From NCBI RefSeq assembly GCF_049801095.1, contig NZ_JBNAGH010000002.1:496001-560000 (forward strand): a stretch of DNA of 64,000 nucleotides, in the 5' to 3' direction. This document shows positions 17,097-24,617 of this stretch, in pieces. The translations under genes and the position numbers were made by a program. This DNA is from Dinoroseobacter sp049801095 (GTDB lineage: Bacteria; Pseudomonadota; Alphaproteobacteria; Rhodobacterales; Rhodobacteraceae). A model generated the notes under the pieces. It was given only the letters and a program-made list of their open reading frames with translations, made no database searches and was not told the origin of the DNA. Position 1 is the first letter of the stretch, and the number at the start of each line of letters is the position of its first letter.

Positions 17097-18095
17097 ATGA
17101 AAAAGCTACTCAACCGACCCGAGGATTACGTGGATGAGATGCTGGCGGGCCTGACCGCGGCGCATCCAGAGTATTACCGGCTCCATGGAGAGAGCGGCAA
17201 GGTCGTCGCCCGCGCCACGCCGGGCAAGGCGGGCAAGGTCGGGATCGTGACCGGCGGCGGCTCGGGGCATCTGCCGGTGTTCACGGGCTATGTGGGCACC
17301 GGGCTGCTCGATGCCTGCGCGATTGGCGATGTCTTCGCCTCCCCCTCCGCCGAGCAGATGGCCGATGCGATCCGGGCGGCGGATACGGGCGCGGGCGTGC
17401 TGCGGCTCTATGGGAACTACGGCGGCGACGTGATGAATTTCGACATGGCCGGGGATCTGGTGGAGTTCGACGACATCGAATGCACCACAGTGCTGCTGGC
17501 CGATGATGTGGCCTCTGCCCCGCCCGAAGAGCATGAAAAACGCCGGGGCGTGGCCGGCATGGTCTATGCCTTCAAGATGGCCGGGGCGGCAGCCGAGGCC
17601 GGACAGGATCTGGCCGCCGTCACCGCCGTGGCCCAGAAAGCCGCCGATGCCTGCCGCTCCATCGGCGCGGCCCTCTCGCCCTGCACGGTGCCGCAAGCGG
17701 GCAAGCCCACCTTCGAGATCGCCGAGGACGAGATGGAGATGGGCATGGGCATCCATGGGGAGCCCGGGGTCTGGCGCGGCAAGCTGCGCAGCGCCGATCA
17801 GGTGGCGACCGAGATGATGGACCGCCTGCTCGCCGATATGCCGCTCGAGGCGGGCGACCGGGTTTCGATCATGGTGAACTCCCTCGGCGCGACCCCGCCC
17901 GAGGAGCTCTATATCCTCTACCGCATCGTCAAGACACGGCTTGAGGAGGCAGGCGCGAGCATCGTCATGCCGCTCGTCGGACGCTACGCCACCTCGATGG
18001 AAATGGCGGGCGTCTCCTTCACCCTGTGCAAACTGGACGCGGAGCTGGAGGCCTTGCTGACCGCGCCGTGCGACTGCGCCTTCTGGAGGGTCTGA
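17097..18095 (+). CDS. dhaK: Dihydroxyacetone kinase subunit DhaK
   Basis: A 332-aa DhaK protein. The substrate-binding loop GGGSGHLP holds a conserved His58, and NYGGDVMNF holds the conserved Asp111. His220 in GMGIHGEPG is the residue that forms a covalent hemiaminal with dihydroxyacetone. With DhaL it phosphorylates dihydroxyacetone, or in some relatives erythrulose. The ribosome binding site is GGGAGGAGG. No phosphotransfer subunit DhaM follows and DhaL is separate, so whether the donor is ATP or a PTS protein is unresolved. The position after the importer suggests that the imported sugar is broken down to dihydroxyacetone. Confidence 0.88.
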   Translation: MKKLLNRPEDYVDEMLAGLTAAHPEYYRLHGESGKVVARATPGKAGKVGIVTGGGSGHLPVFTGYVGTGLLDACAIGDVFASPSAEQMADAIRAADTGAGVLRLYGNYGGDVMNFDMAGDLVEFDDIECTTVLLADDVASAPPEEHEKRRGVAGMVYAFKMAGAAAEAGQDLAAVTAVAQKAADACRSIGAALSPCTVPQAGKPTFEIAEDEMEMGMGIHGEPGVWRGKLRSADQVATEMMDRLLADMPLEAGDRVSIMVNSLGATPPEELYILYRIVKTRLEEAGASIVMPLVGRYATSMEMAGVSFTLCKLDAELEALLTAPCDCAFWRV

Positions 18096-18697
18096 TGACC
18101 ATCACCCGGGAGACGCTTCTGGAGGCCATTGACCGGATCGCCGCCGCGATGGAGCGGGATTTCGACATGCTCAACAGCGCCGATGGGGCGCTCGGGGATG
18201 GCGATCTGGGGGTGACCATGACCCGGGGGATGCGGGCGATTTCCGAACGTAAGGGCGACCTGCCCGAGGATCTGGGCATGGCGCTGCTGAGCTGCGCCAA
18301 GGCCTTCACCGAATCCTCGGGCTCCTCTTATGGCACGCTCATGGCCACGGGGCTCATGGCGGCGGCCAAATCCCTGCGCGGCCAGACCGAGCTCGCACCG
18401 GAGGCTGTGGCGGATCTGATCGCGGGGGCGCGCGACAAGATGCAGGAGCGCGGCAAGGCGGAACTCGGCGGCAAGACCGTGCTCGACAGTCTCGACGCGG
18501 TGGCAAAGGGGCTCGTCGGCGCCGGGGACCCGTCCACTGCGGCGGCTCAGGCCGTGGAGGAGGCGCTGGACGCCTTCCGCGACAAGCCAGCCACCGTGGG
18601 CCGCGCCCGGATCTTTGGCGAAAAGAGCATCGGCATGGACGATCCCGGGATGCTCGCCATGCGCGCGATTGTTCTGGCCGCTGTGGGCAAGGGCTGA
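18095..18697 (+). CDS. dhaL: Dihydroxyacetone kinase subunit DhaL
   Basis: A 200-aa all-helical ADP/ATP-binding subunit. The three Mg-ADP ligands are conserved at Asp30, Asp35 and Asp37, in DGALGDGDLGVTM. The usual DGDHG is DGDLG here, so the conserved His is Leu. The SSGSSYGTL segment and the TVLDSLDA helix are typical. The ATG overlaps the dhaK stop by one base, giving a coupled pair. Together they would produce dihydroxyacetone phosphate, which enters glycolysis. The family call is firm; the true substrate could also be a tetrulose. Confidence 0.87.
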   Translation: MTITRETLLEAIDRIAAAMERDFDMLNSADGALGDGDLGVTMTRGMRAISERKGDLPEDLGMALLSCAKAFTESSGSSYGTLMATGLMAAAKSLRGQTELAPEAVADLIAGARDKMQERGKAELGGKTVLDSLDAVAKGLVGAGDPSTAAAQAVEEALDAFRDKPATVGRARIFGEKSIGMDDPGMLAMRAIVLAAVGKG

Positions 18698-18743
18698 GCG
18701 CAGACCTGCCCCTCCAAGTGTCTAAGCGCTTGGGATTCAACGT

Positions 18744-18777
18744 GAGATTGTAATACTTTATAGACAGAAACAATCTC
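18744..18777. promoter_or_regulatory. Inverted repeat in front of the PQQ dehydrogenase gene
   Basis: The arms GAGATTGT (18744-18751) and ACAATCTC (18770-18777) are perfectly complementary, 18 bp apart, in an AT-rich leader. A consensus TTGACA lies just downstream at 18785-18790, but no good -10 box is correctly spaced. The site could be an operator or an mRNA stem. Upstream, CCAAG and CTTGG (about 18716-18734) may close the dhaL transcript. Confidence 0.35.
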
Positions 18778-18883
18778 AAAAAAGTTGACACATTGCCCTG
18801 CGTAAAGCGATCATGGAGGCTCAAAGAGCGCGACCACACCACAGAGAGCGGCGCGCTTCGATGAGCCATTTTGGGAGGAAATT

Positions 18884-20149
18884 ATGACGTATAAATTCGG
18901 CGTTGCCGGGCTGTTGCTCGGCACCATGTTGGCGGGCCCGGTGCTGGCCCAGGACAACATGGAAAAGCTCAGCAATATGCAGAAGACCGACGCGAGTTTC
19001 ACCTTCGTCGATCAGGACGGAGACCGGGCCGCATCCCTGCGCAATATCCTCGAGCATATCAATGTGCCTGACGGGTTCGAGGTGAGCCTTTATGCGGTGG
19101 TGCCCGATGCGCGCTCCATGTCCATGGCGCCGCAAGGCACCGTGCTCTTTGCCGGGACGCGCAAGGACAAGGTCTGGTCCATCGTGGATCGCGACCGCAA
19201 CCGGGTCGCCGACGAGGTCAAGGATTTCGCCCCCTCGGTGACGTTCGACATCCCGAACGGCCCCTGCTTCTCGCCCGACGGGTTCCTCTATATCGCCGAG
19301 CGAAACCGGATCCTCGTCTTCCCGGCGGCCGAGTTCTTCTTCGAGAGCCCGGATATCGCCGTGGGCACCGTGGTCGCCCAGGGCGATCTGATCCCGGTGG
19401 AGGAAGAGAGCTTCAACCACTCCGCGCGGGTCTGCGATATCGGCCCGGATGGCAAGCTCTATGTCTCCCTCGGCCAGCCGCACAATGTGCAGCCCGTGGA
19501 CAAGATCGAGCTCTATGACGAGATCGGGATCGGCGGGATCATCCGCATGAATACCGACGGGTCCGAGCGCGAGGTTTATACCCGCGGCGTGCGGAACTCC
19601 GTGGGGCAGGATTTCAACCCGGCCACGGGCGAGCTCTGGTGGACGGACAATCAGGTCGACGGCATGGGTGATGACATCCCGCCGGGCGAGCTGAACCGGC
19701 AAACCGAGGCGGGCCAGCATTTCGGCTTCCCCTGGACAAACAGCCGGGTCGAGATCGTCTCGGATGATGACTTCCCGCGCCCCGAAGGCGTGAGCTTTGT
19801 CGAGCCGCAGCTCGAGCTGACCGCCCATGCGGCGGATCTGGGCATGCGCTTCTACCATGACAGCAGCTATCCCGAGCAATATCACGGCGGCATCTTCTGG
19901 GCCCAGCACGGGTCCTGGAACCGCACGACGCCCGTGGGCGCGCGCGTGATGTTCACCGCACTCGATCCGGAAACCGGCGATGCGGTCGGGGCCGAGGTCT
20001 TCGCCGATGGCTGGCTCAATGAAGAGACCGGCGAGTATCGCGGACGGCCCATGGATATCGAGTTCCTGCCCGATGGTTCCATGCTGGTCTCCGATGACTT
20101 CGCGGGGGCCATCTGGCGGATCGCCTATGTGGGCATGGCCGCTCAATGA
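18884..20149 (+). CDS. Periplasmic PQQ-dependent sugar (aldose/sorbosone) dehydrogenase
   Basis: A 421-aa secreted protein whose signal peptide ends near VLAQD. It has the six-bladed propeller pattern of soluble aldose/sorbosone dehydrogenases: repeated short strands with GPCFSPDGFLYIAERN, NHSARVCDIGPDGKLYVSLG, GVRNSVGQDFNPATGELWWTDN and IEFLPDGSMLVSDDFAGAIWRI. The conserved HS and VRN residues lie around the expected PQQ pocket. Such enzymes oxidise sugars in the periplasm and pass electrons to cytochrome c, which fits the gene immediately downstream (4 bp overlap). No PQQ synthesis gene is in the window. The GGGAGGAAA ribosome binding site supports the start. Confidence 0.82.
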   Translation: MTYKFGVAGLLLGTMLAGPVLAQDNMEKLSNMQKTDASFTFVDQDGDRAASLRNILEHINVPDGFEVSLYAVVPDARSMSMAPQGTVLFAGTRKDKVWSIVDRDRNRVADEVKDFAPSVTFDIPNGPCFSPDGFLYIAERNRILVFPAAEFFFESPDIAVGTVVAQGDLIPVEEESFNHSARVCDIGPDGKLYVSLGQPHNVQPVDKIELYDEIGIGGIIRMNTDGSEREVYTRGVRNSVGQDFNPATGELWWTDNQVDGMGDDIPPGELNRQTEAGQHFGFPWTNSRVEIVSDDDFPRPEGVSFVEPQLELTAHAADLGMRFYHDSSYPEQYHGGIFWAQHGSWNRTTPVGARVMFTALDPETGDAVGAEVFADGWLNEETGEYRGRPMDIEFLPDGSMLVSDDFAGAIWRIAYVGMAAQ

Positions 20150-20724
20150 GGTTTGTCGCCATCACGCTTCTCGGCGGGCTGATGCTCGCCGGGGGGCTCC
20201 CGGCCCATGGGGGCGATCCGGCGGAGGGGCGCAAGATCGCCAATATGTGCCGGACCTGCCATGGGGTGGATGGCTATGCCGCGATCCCCATCGCGCCCCA
20301 TATCGGGGGCGAGCCCAAGGAGTATCTCGAGGCGCAGCTGATGGCCTTCAAGACCGGGGCACGGCAACATGAGATGATGAGCGTCGTGGCCTCCGGGCTT
20401 TCGGCGCAGCAGATTTCGGATGTCTCCGCCTGGTATGCGAACCACCGGGTCGTGGCGACCCTGCCCGAAGGGGTGAGCGCCGATCAGGCGCCAGCGGCCT
20501 GTGTGTCCTGCCACGGGCCGGACGGGATCTCGGTCCTGCTCGACGCGCCCAATCTCGCGGGCGAGGTGAACATCTATATCGACACGCAGCTCAAGGCCTT
20601 TCGCAGCGGCAAGCGCCAGCATGAGATCATGACCGAGATCTCGGCCGATCTCAGCAATGAAGAGATCCGCGCCCTGGCGGAATGGTACGCGAATGTGGGG
20701 CTGGAGATCCTGCCCGCCGAATAG
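20146..20724 (+). CDS. Diheme cytochrome c (c4-like), electron acceptor of the PQQ dehydrogenase
   Basis: A 192-aa periplasmic protein with a signal peptide (FVAITLLGGLMLAGGLPAHG) and two heme-c sites: CRTCH at residues 35-39 and CVSCH at 119-123. Each is followed by a helix pair with the repeated QLMAFKTGARQHEMM and QLKAFRSGKRQHEIM segments, so the protein is an internal duplication of the cytochrome c4 type. The Met residues in these segments are candidate axial ligands. Translation is coupled to the dehydrogenase (ATGA overlap). It most likely carries electrons from PQQ to the respiratory chain. Confidence 0.85.
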   Translation: MRFVAITLLGGLMLAGGLPAHGGDPAEGRKIANMCRTCHGVDGYAAIPIAPHIGGEPKEYLEAQLMAFKTGARQHEMMSVVASGLSAQQISDVSAWYANHRVVATLPEGVSADQAPAACVSCHGPDGISVLLDAPNLAGEVNIYIDTQLKAFRSGKRQHEIMTEISADLSNEEIRALAEWYANVGLEILPAE

Positions 20725-20736
20725 CGCGACGGCCTG

Positions 20737-21816
20737 CTAGATCAGACCATCCTCGCCGCCATAATGGCGGTCCGGGTAATCCGCATGGAGCGCCTGATCC
20801 GCCGGGCCGAACCGGGGCCGCGCGAAATTGTGCTGGTGCCAATAGGGATAAAGGAGCGGCAAGCGGCTCACATCGTTAAGCCGGGTCAGTTCCTCCTCCG
20901 ACAGCACCAGATCCACGGCGCGGAAGTTCCGCTCGAACTGGTCCGTATTTCGCCCGCCGACCACGAGCGAGGCCACCGCCGGACGGGTCAGGAGCCAGGC
21001 CAAGGCGACCTGCGCAGCCTCGACCCCATGGACCTCGCCGATCTCGGTCAGTTCATCGACGATGGACCAGAGCCGTTCCATATCGCGGATCGGCGGCTCA
21101 TCCCAGCCCTGGGCCTGGCGGGAGCCTTCGGCAGGTCCGCTGCCCCGCTGATGCTTGCCCGAAAGAAGCCCCGCGGCCAGAGGCGACCAGACCTGCACGC
21201 CCAGACCCTGATCCACCGAGAGCGGCAGGAGCTCATACTCCGCCTCCCGCGCCTCAAGCGTGTAGTGGATCTGCTGGGCGACAAAGCGGCTGGCATGGCT
21301 CGGCGCGGCGGCGAGGGATTTCATCACCTGCCAGCCGGAGTAGTTCGAGCACCCCGCATAGCGCACCTTGCCCTGCTGGATGAGCGTGTCGAGCGCGGCG
21401 AGCTTCTCCTCAACCGGGGTGAGCCCATCCCATTCATGCATGTAGTAAAGGTCGATATGATCCGTGCCCAGCCGCTTCAGGGACCTTTCGCATTCCCGGA
21501 TCAGATGCCAGCGCGACACCCCCTCGTCATTGGGCCCCGCCCCGATCGGCATCCGTGCCTTGGAAGTGACGAGCACGTCGTCATAGCGCCCTTCGAGGAT
21601 CTCGCCGAGGATCTCTTCGGACAGGCCCGTGGAGTACATGTTGGCGGTGTCGAACATGTTCACCCCGTGATCGAGGCAGGTATCGACCAGCCTGCGGGCC
21701 TCGGGCACTTCCTGACTGGCCGTGCGCCCAAAGGCCCCTTTCCCGCCAAAGGTGAATGTACCCATGGTGATGACCGAGATCTTCAGCCCCGTCCGTCCCA
21801 GCGTGCGATATTCCAT
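20737..21816 (-). CDS. Aldo/keto reductase
   Basis: A 359-aa NADPH-dependent TIM-barrel oxidoreductase with the catalytic tetrad Asp (FDTAN), Tyr (ANMYSTG), Lys (VTSKAR) and His (YYMHEWDG). The nucleotide end shows SNYSGWQ and LVVGGRNTDQFERN. It is the last gene of the leftward cluster B operon, 12 bp after the class II aldolase. If the operon runs a DHAP shunt, this enzyme could reduce the released aldehyde (acetaldehyde or methylthioacetaldehyde) to the alcohol; that is inference from position. The GGGGGAGGGG region before the ATG is a good ribosome binding site. Confidence 0.88.
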   Translation of the reverse strand: MEYRTLGRTGLKISVITMGTFTFGGKGAFGRTASQEVPEARRLVDTCLDHGVNMFDTANMYSTGLSEEILGEILEGRYDDVLVTSKARMPIGAGPNDEGVSRWHLIRECERSLKRLGTDHIDLYYMHEWDGLTPVEEKLAALDTLIQQGKVRYAGCSNYSGWQVMKSLAAAPSHASRFVAQQIHYTLEAREAEYELLPLSVDQGLGVQVWSPLAAGLLSGKHQRGSGPAEGSRQAQGWDEPPIRDMERLWSIVDELTEIGEVHGVEAAQVALAWLLTRPAVASLVVGGRNTDQFERNFRAVDLVLSEEELTRLNDVSRLPLLYPYWHQHNFARPRFGPADQALHADYPDRHYGGEDGLI

Positions 21817-21828
21817 GATCCCCTCCCC

Positions 21829-22515
21829 CTAGTCTGCTGTCTCCGATGCGTCGCGCGGCCCGTAGCTCTGGAAGGCCACGAGCACCTCGGCAATCTCTGC
21901 CTCGCTCAGAAGCTGGGCCTCGCCGCCCATGCTGCTGAAGAGGTAGGTCCGCGCAAGCGTTTCGAGCTCTTCCAGCCGCCAGCGGGCCTTGGCCACGGTC
22001 TCCCCAAGCACGGTCGCGCCATGATTGGCCATCAGGCAAGCATGCCGGTCGGCCATGATCTCGGCCATGTTCGCGCAAAGCTCCGGGCTGCCGAAGAGCG
22101 CGTAATCCGCGAGCGGCACGTCATGGCCGCCAAAAGCCGCGATCATGTAGTGACAGGGCGGGATCGCCCGGCGCTGCACCGCGAGCACGCTGCAATAGGG
22201 CGGATGGGCGTGGAGGACCACGGGCATATCCGGGCGGGCCTGATGCATCCCCTGATGGAAAGGCCATTCCGAAGACGGCTTCGCGCCCGTGGCCGGGGGC
22301 TCCCCCTCCAACGGGATCGTGACCATGGCCTCGGGCGTCAGCTCCTCATAAGGAACACCAGAGGGCGTGATCAGGATGCCCGTCTCGATGCGGGCCGAGA
22401 TATTGCCCGAGGTCCCCTGATTGAGGTGGCGCGCATTCATCCACAGGCAGGCATCGATCAGCGCCTGGCGGGTCTCGGTCGTGTCCGGCAGCGGGGCGGC
22501 GGGGGTCGGGCTCAT
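21829..22515 (-). CDS. Class II aldolase (fuculose-phosphate aldolase fold), DHAP-shunt aldolase
   Basis: A 228-aa zinc aldolase of the AraD/FucA family. The phosphate-binding loop is GTSGNIS. EWPFHQ carries the catalytic Glu, HAHPPY holds the first two zinc His residues, and MANHGA holds the third. Relatives split 1-phosphoketoses into dihydroxyacetone phosphate and an aldehyde. MtnK and MtnA are in the same operon and no MtnB, MtnC or MtnD is present. The best fit is therefore cleavage of 5-methylthioribulose-1-phosphate or 5-deoxyribulose-1-phosphate, as in the DrdA/Ald2 enzymes of the DHAP shunt. The start overlaps the regulator stop by 4 bp. Confidence 0.82.
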   Translation of the reverse strand: MSPTPAAPLPDTTETRQALIDACLWMNARHLNQGTSGNISARIETGILITPSGVPYEELTPEAMVTIPLEGEPPATGAKPSSEWPFHQGMHQARPDMPVVLHAHPPYCSVLAVQRRAIPPCHYMIAAFGGHDVPLADYALFGSPELCANMAEIMADRHACLMANHGATVLGETVAKARWRLEELETLARTYLFSSMGGEAQLLSEAEIAEVLVAFQSYGPRDASETAD

Positions 22516-23510
22516 ATCTGGCTCTCCAGCAGGTCTTGGGCGATGCGGGTGCTCGTGGCGAGGTGGGTGACAAAGCCGCCGCGCAGGGCAGCGCGGGCCG
22601 AGGCGGCACGCCCGGCGCCGGCGGCCACGAGCAGGGCCATATCCTTGCCGCGCATCTGATCAAGGGTGACGCCGATCATCCGGTCCTCGACCTCGCTGAC
22701 CATGGGCGCACCCGCGCCATCGATCAGCCGCCCGCAGATCACGCCGGTGGCCCCCTTGGCGCGGTGGCCCGCGATGGCCTCCGCGCTCAGGATCCCGGCG
22801 CGCACCACATGGGCATCCGCGTCGCAGGTCCCGCAGGCCAGCACGGTCTTGTTGCAGCCCGCCAGCGCGTCAAGCTGCGCGCGCACCACGGGCTCGTCAC
22901 AGAGTGCGTCGCGCAGGGCCTTGTTCGACAGGATGAGCGGCACATGGAGGTTGATGCATTGCCCGCCCAGCCTTTGGGCCAGCATGGCCGTGCAGGTCTC
23001 GGCGGCAAATCCAAGCGCCGCGGGGCGCGAGCCCAGAAGCTGGATCACCGTCAGGTCGGGAATGGGATGGGGCAGCACCTTTTGCGCCATCTGATAGACC
23101 GTCGCCCCCCAGGACACGCCGAGCCGATCTCCGGGCTCCAGCAGGCGCGGCAGCCAATCCGCCGCCGCGGCGGTCACGCGGGCGGCCCCCTCGGGCTCCG
23201 CCGGATCGTCGGGGATGACCAGCGCTTCGGCGAGCCCATAGGCCGCGCAGAGCTCAGCGGCGAGGCGGTGGCCGCGAAACACGTCGCTGTCCAGATGCAG
23301 CCGCACCCAGCCCCGCGCCCGGGCCTCGTTGAGGTAATTGACCACCGAGGCGCGGCTGATCCGCATCCGCTCGGCAATCTCGGTCTGGTTCAGACCGTCA
23401 TGGTAATAGAGCCAGGCCGCCTCGATGAAGGGCGCATCGTCCCGGGGCGTGAGCCGGGCGGGATCCGCCCCGCTGCGCGCCTTTGCCGGTGGAAGGGCCT
23501 GGGCCGGCAC
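22512..23510 (-). CDS. SorC/DeoR-type transcriptional regulator (cluster B)
   Basis: A 332-aa protein with an N-terminal helix-turn-helix (NQTEIAERMRISRASVVNYLNEARARGWV, about residues 40-70). The SorC effector domain contains GVSWGATVYQMAQ, a sugar-phosphate-binding region with CGTCDADAHVV and a C-terminal LLVAAGAGRAASARAALRGG helix. It lies inside the operon between mtnA and the aldolase, coupled to both. It probably senses a phosphorylated intermediate of this pathway and acts on the inverted repeat at 25937-25953. The GTG start at 23510, only 3 bp after the mtnA stop, has a weak ribosome binding site, so a slightly later start is possible. Confidence 0.83.
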   Translation of the reverse strand: MPAQALPPAKARSGADPARLTPRDDAPFIEAAWLYYHDGLNQTEIAERMRISRASVVNYLNEARARGWVRLHLDSDVFRGHRLAAELCAAYGLAEALVIPDDPAEPEGAARVTAAAADWLPRLLEPGDRLGVSWGATVYQMAQKVLPHPIPDLTVIQLLGSRPAALGFAAETCTAMLAQRLGGQCINLHVPLILSNKALRDALCDEPVVRAQLDALAGCNKTVLACGTCDADAHVVRAGILSAEAIAGHRAKGATGVICGRLIDGAGAPMVSEVEDRMIGVTLDQMRGKDMALLVAAGAGRAASARAALRGGFVTHLATSTRIAQDLLESQI

Positions 23511-23513
23511 GCG

Positions 23514-24617
23514 TTACTGCGCCGCCTGCGCGAAATCCGGAAAAAGACCGGCGAGACCCTCGGCGGAGGCCGCGCAGACCCCACGCTCGGTGATCAGCCC
23601 GGTGACCAGACGGTTCGGCGTCACGTCAAAGGCCGGGTTGCCGCCGGGCGTGCCATCGGGCGTGACCTGCACCGCGCCGATCTCCCCCGCCTCGGTGACG
23701 CCCTGGATATGGGTGATCTCGCGGCTGTCCCGCTCCTCGATCGGGATCTCGGCCACACCGTCCGTGACGGTCCAGTCGATGGTCGGCGAGGGCAGCGCCA
23801 CATAGAAGGGCACGCCGTTGTCATGGGCCGCCAGCGCCTTGAGATAGGTGCCGATCTTGTTGCAGACATCGCCCTGCCGCGTGGTCCGGTCCGTGCCGGT
23901 GATGACCATATCGACCATGCCGTGCTGCATCAGATGCCCGCCCGCATTGTCGGTGATGTAGGTGTGCGGCACGCCATGCTTGCCCAGCTCCCAGGAGGTC
24001 AACGCGCCCTGGTTTCGGGGCCGCGTCTCATCCACCCAGACATGGAGCGGGATCCCCGCGTCATGGGCGTGATACATGGGGCTCGTGGCCGTGCCCCAAT
24101 CCACCGTGGCGAGCCAGCCGGCATTGCAATGGGTGAGCAGACGCACCGGCTCTCCCGCCGGTTTCTTCGCGGCGATCTCGCGGATCAGCTTGAGGCCGTT
24201 CAGCCCGATCTGTCGGTTGATCTCCACATCCTCGTCGGCGATCTCATGGGCGAGGTTCAGCGCCGCGGCCGCGCGATCCCCTTCGGCCAGAGGCCGCAAG
24301 GCAGCACGGCACCGATCCAACGCCCATCGCAGGTTGATCGCCGTGGGGCGGGTCTTTTCCAGAAAGGTCCAGGCCGCATCCATATTGGCATCGGACGGAT
24401 CCTCGGCCATGGCAAAGGCCATGCCATACGCTGCCGTCGCCCCGATCAGCGGCGCGCCCCGCACCCGCATCTGGAAAATCGCATCTGCGTAATCCTGCAT
24501 GCTGGCCACGGGCGCCACGCGGAAGTCATGGGGCAGCCAGCGCTGGTCGATGATCTCCAGAAGGCCTTTCTCGGCGTTCCACCACAGGGATCGGTAATGC
24601 GTGCCGTCGATCTTCAT
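23514..24617 (-). CDS. mtnA: MtnA-type methylthioribose-1-phosphate / 5-deoxyribose-1-phosphate isomerase
   Basis: A 367-aa protein with all MtnA hallmarks: RGAPLIGATAAYG, catalytic Cys164 in LTHCNAG, GTDRTTRQGD with catalytic Asp243, NKIGTY and the NPAFDVTP segment. It converts the aldose-1-phosphate into the matching 1-phosphoketose. Methionine-salvage partners (MtnB, MtnC, MtnD) are absent, whereas a class II aldolase gene is in the operon, so the product probably goes to cleavage rather than salvage. It overlaps mtnK by 4 bp. The homology is strong; preference between the methylthio and deoxy substrate is not readable. Confidence 0.92.
   Translation of the reverse strand: MKIDGTHYRSLWWNAEKGLLEIIDQRWLPHDFRVAPVASMQDYADAIFQMRVRGAPLIGATAAYGMAFAMAEDPSDANMDAAWTFLEKTRPTAINLRWALDRCRAALRPLAEGDRAAAALNLAHEIADEDVEINRQIGLNGLKLIREIAAKKPAGEPVRLLTHCNAGWLATVDWGTATSPMYHAHDAGIPLHVWVDETRPRNQGALTSWELGKHGVPHTYITDNAGGHLMQHGMVDMVITGTDRTTRQGDVCNKIGTYLKALAAHDNGVPFYVALPSPTIDWTVTDGVAEIPIEERDSREITHIQGVTEAGEIGAVQVTPDGTPGGNPAFDVTPNRLVTGLITERGVCAASAEGLAGLFPDFAQAAQ

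Noticed and set aside
5666..18697. Cluster A as a true AI-2 (lsr) operon
   Set aside because: The importer layout and SorC regulator recall lsr, but the kinase has ribulokinase-type motifs, and LsrF and LsrG are absent while E1/E2 and DhaKL are present.
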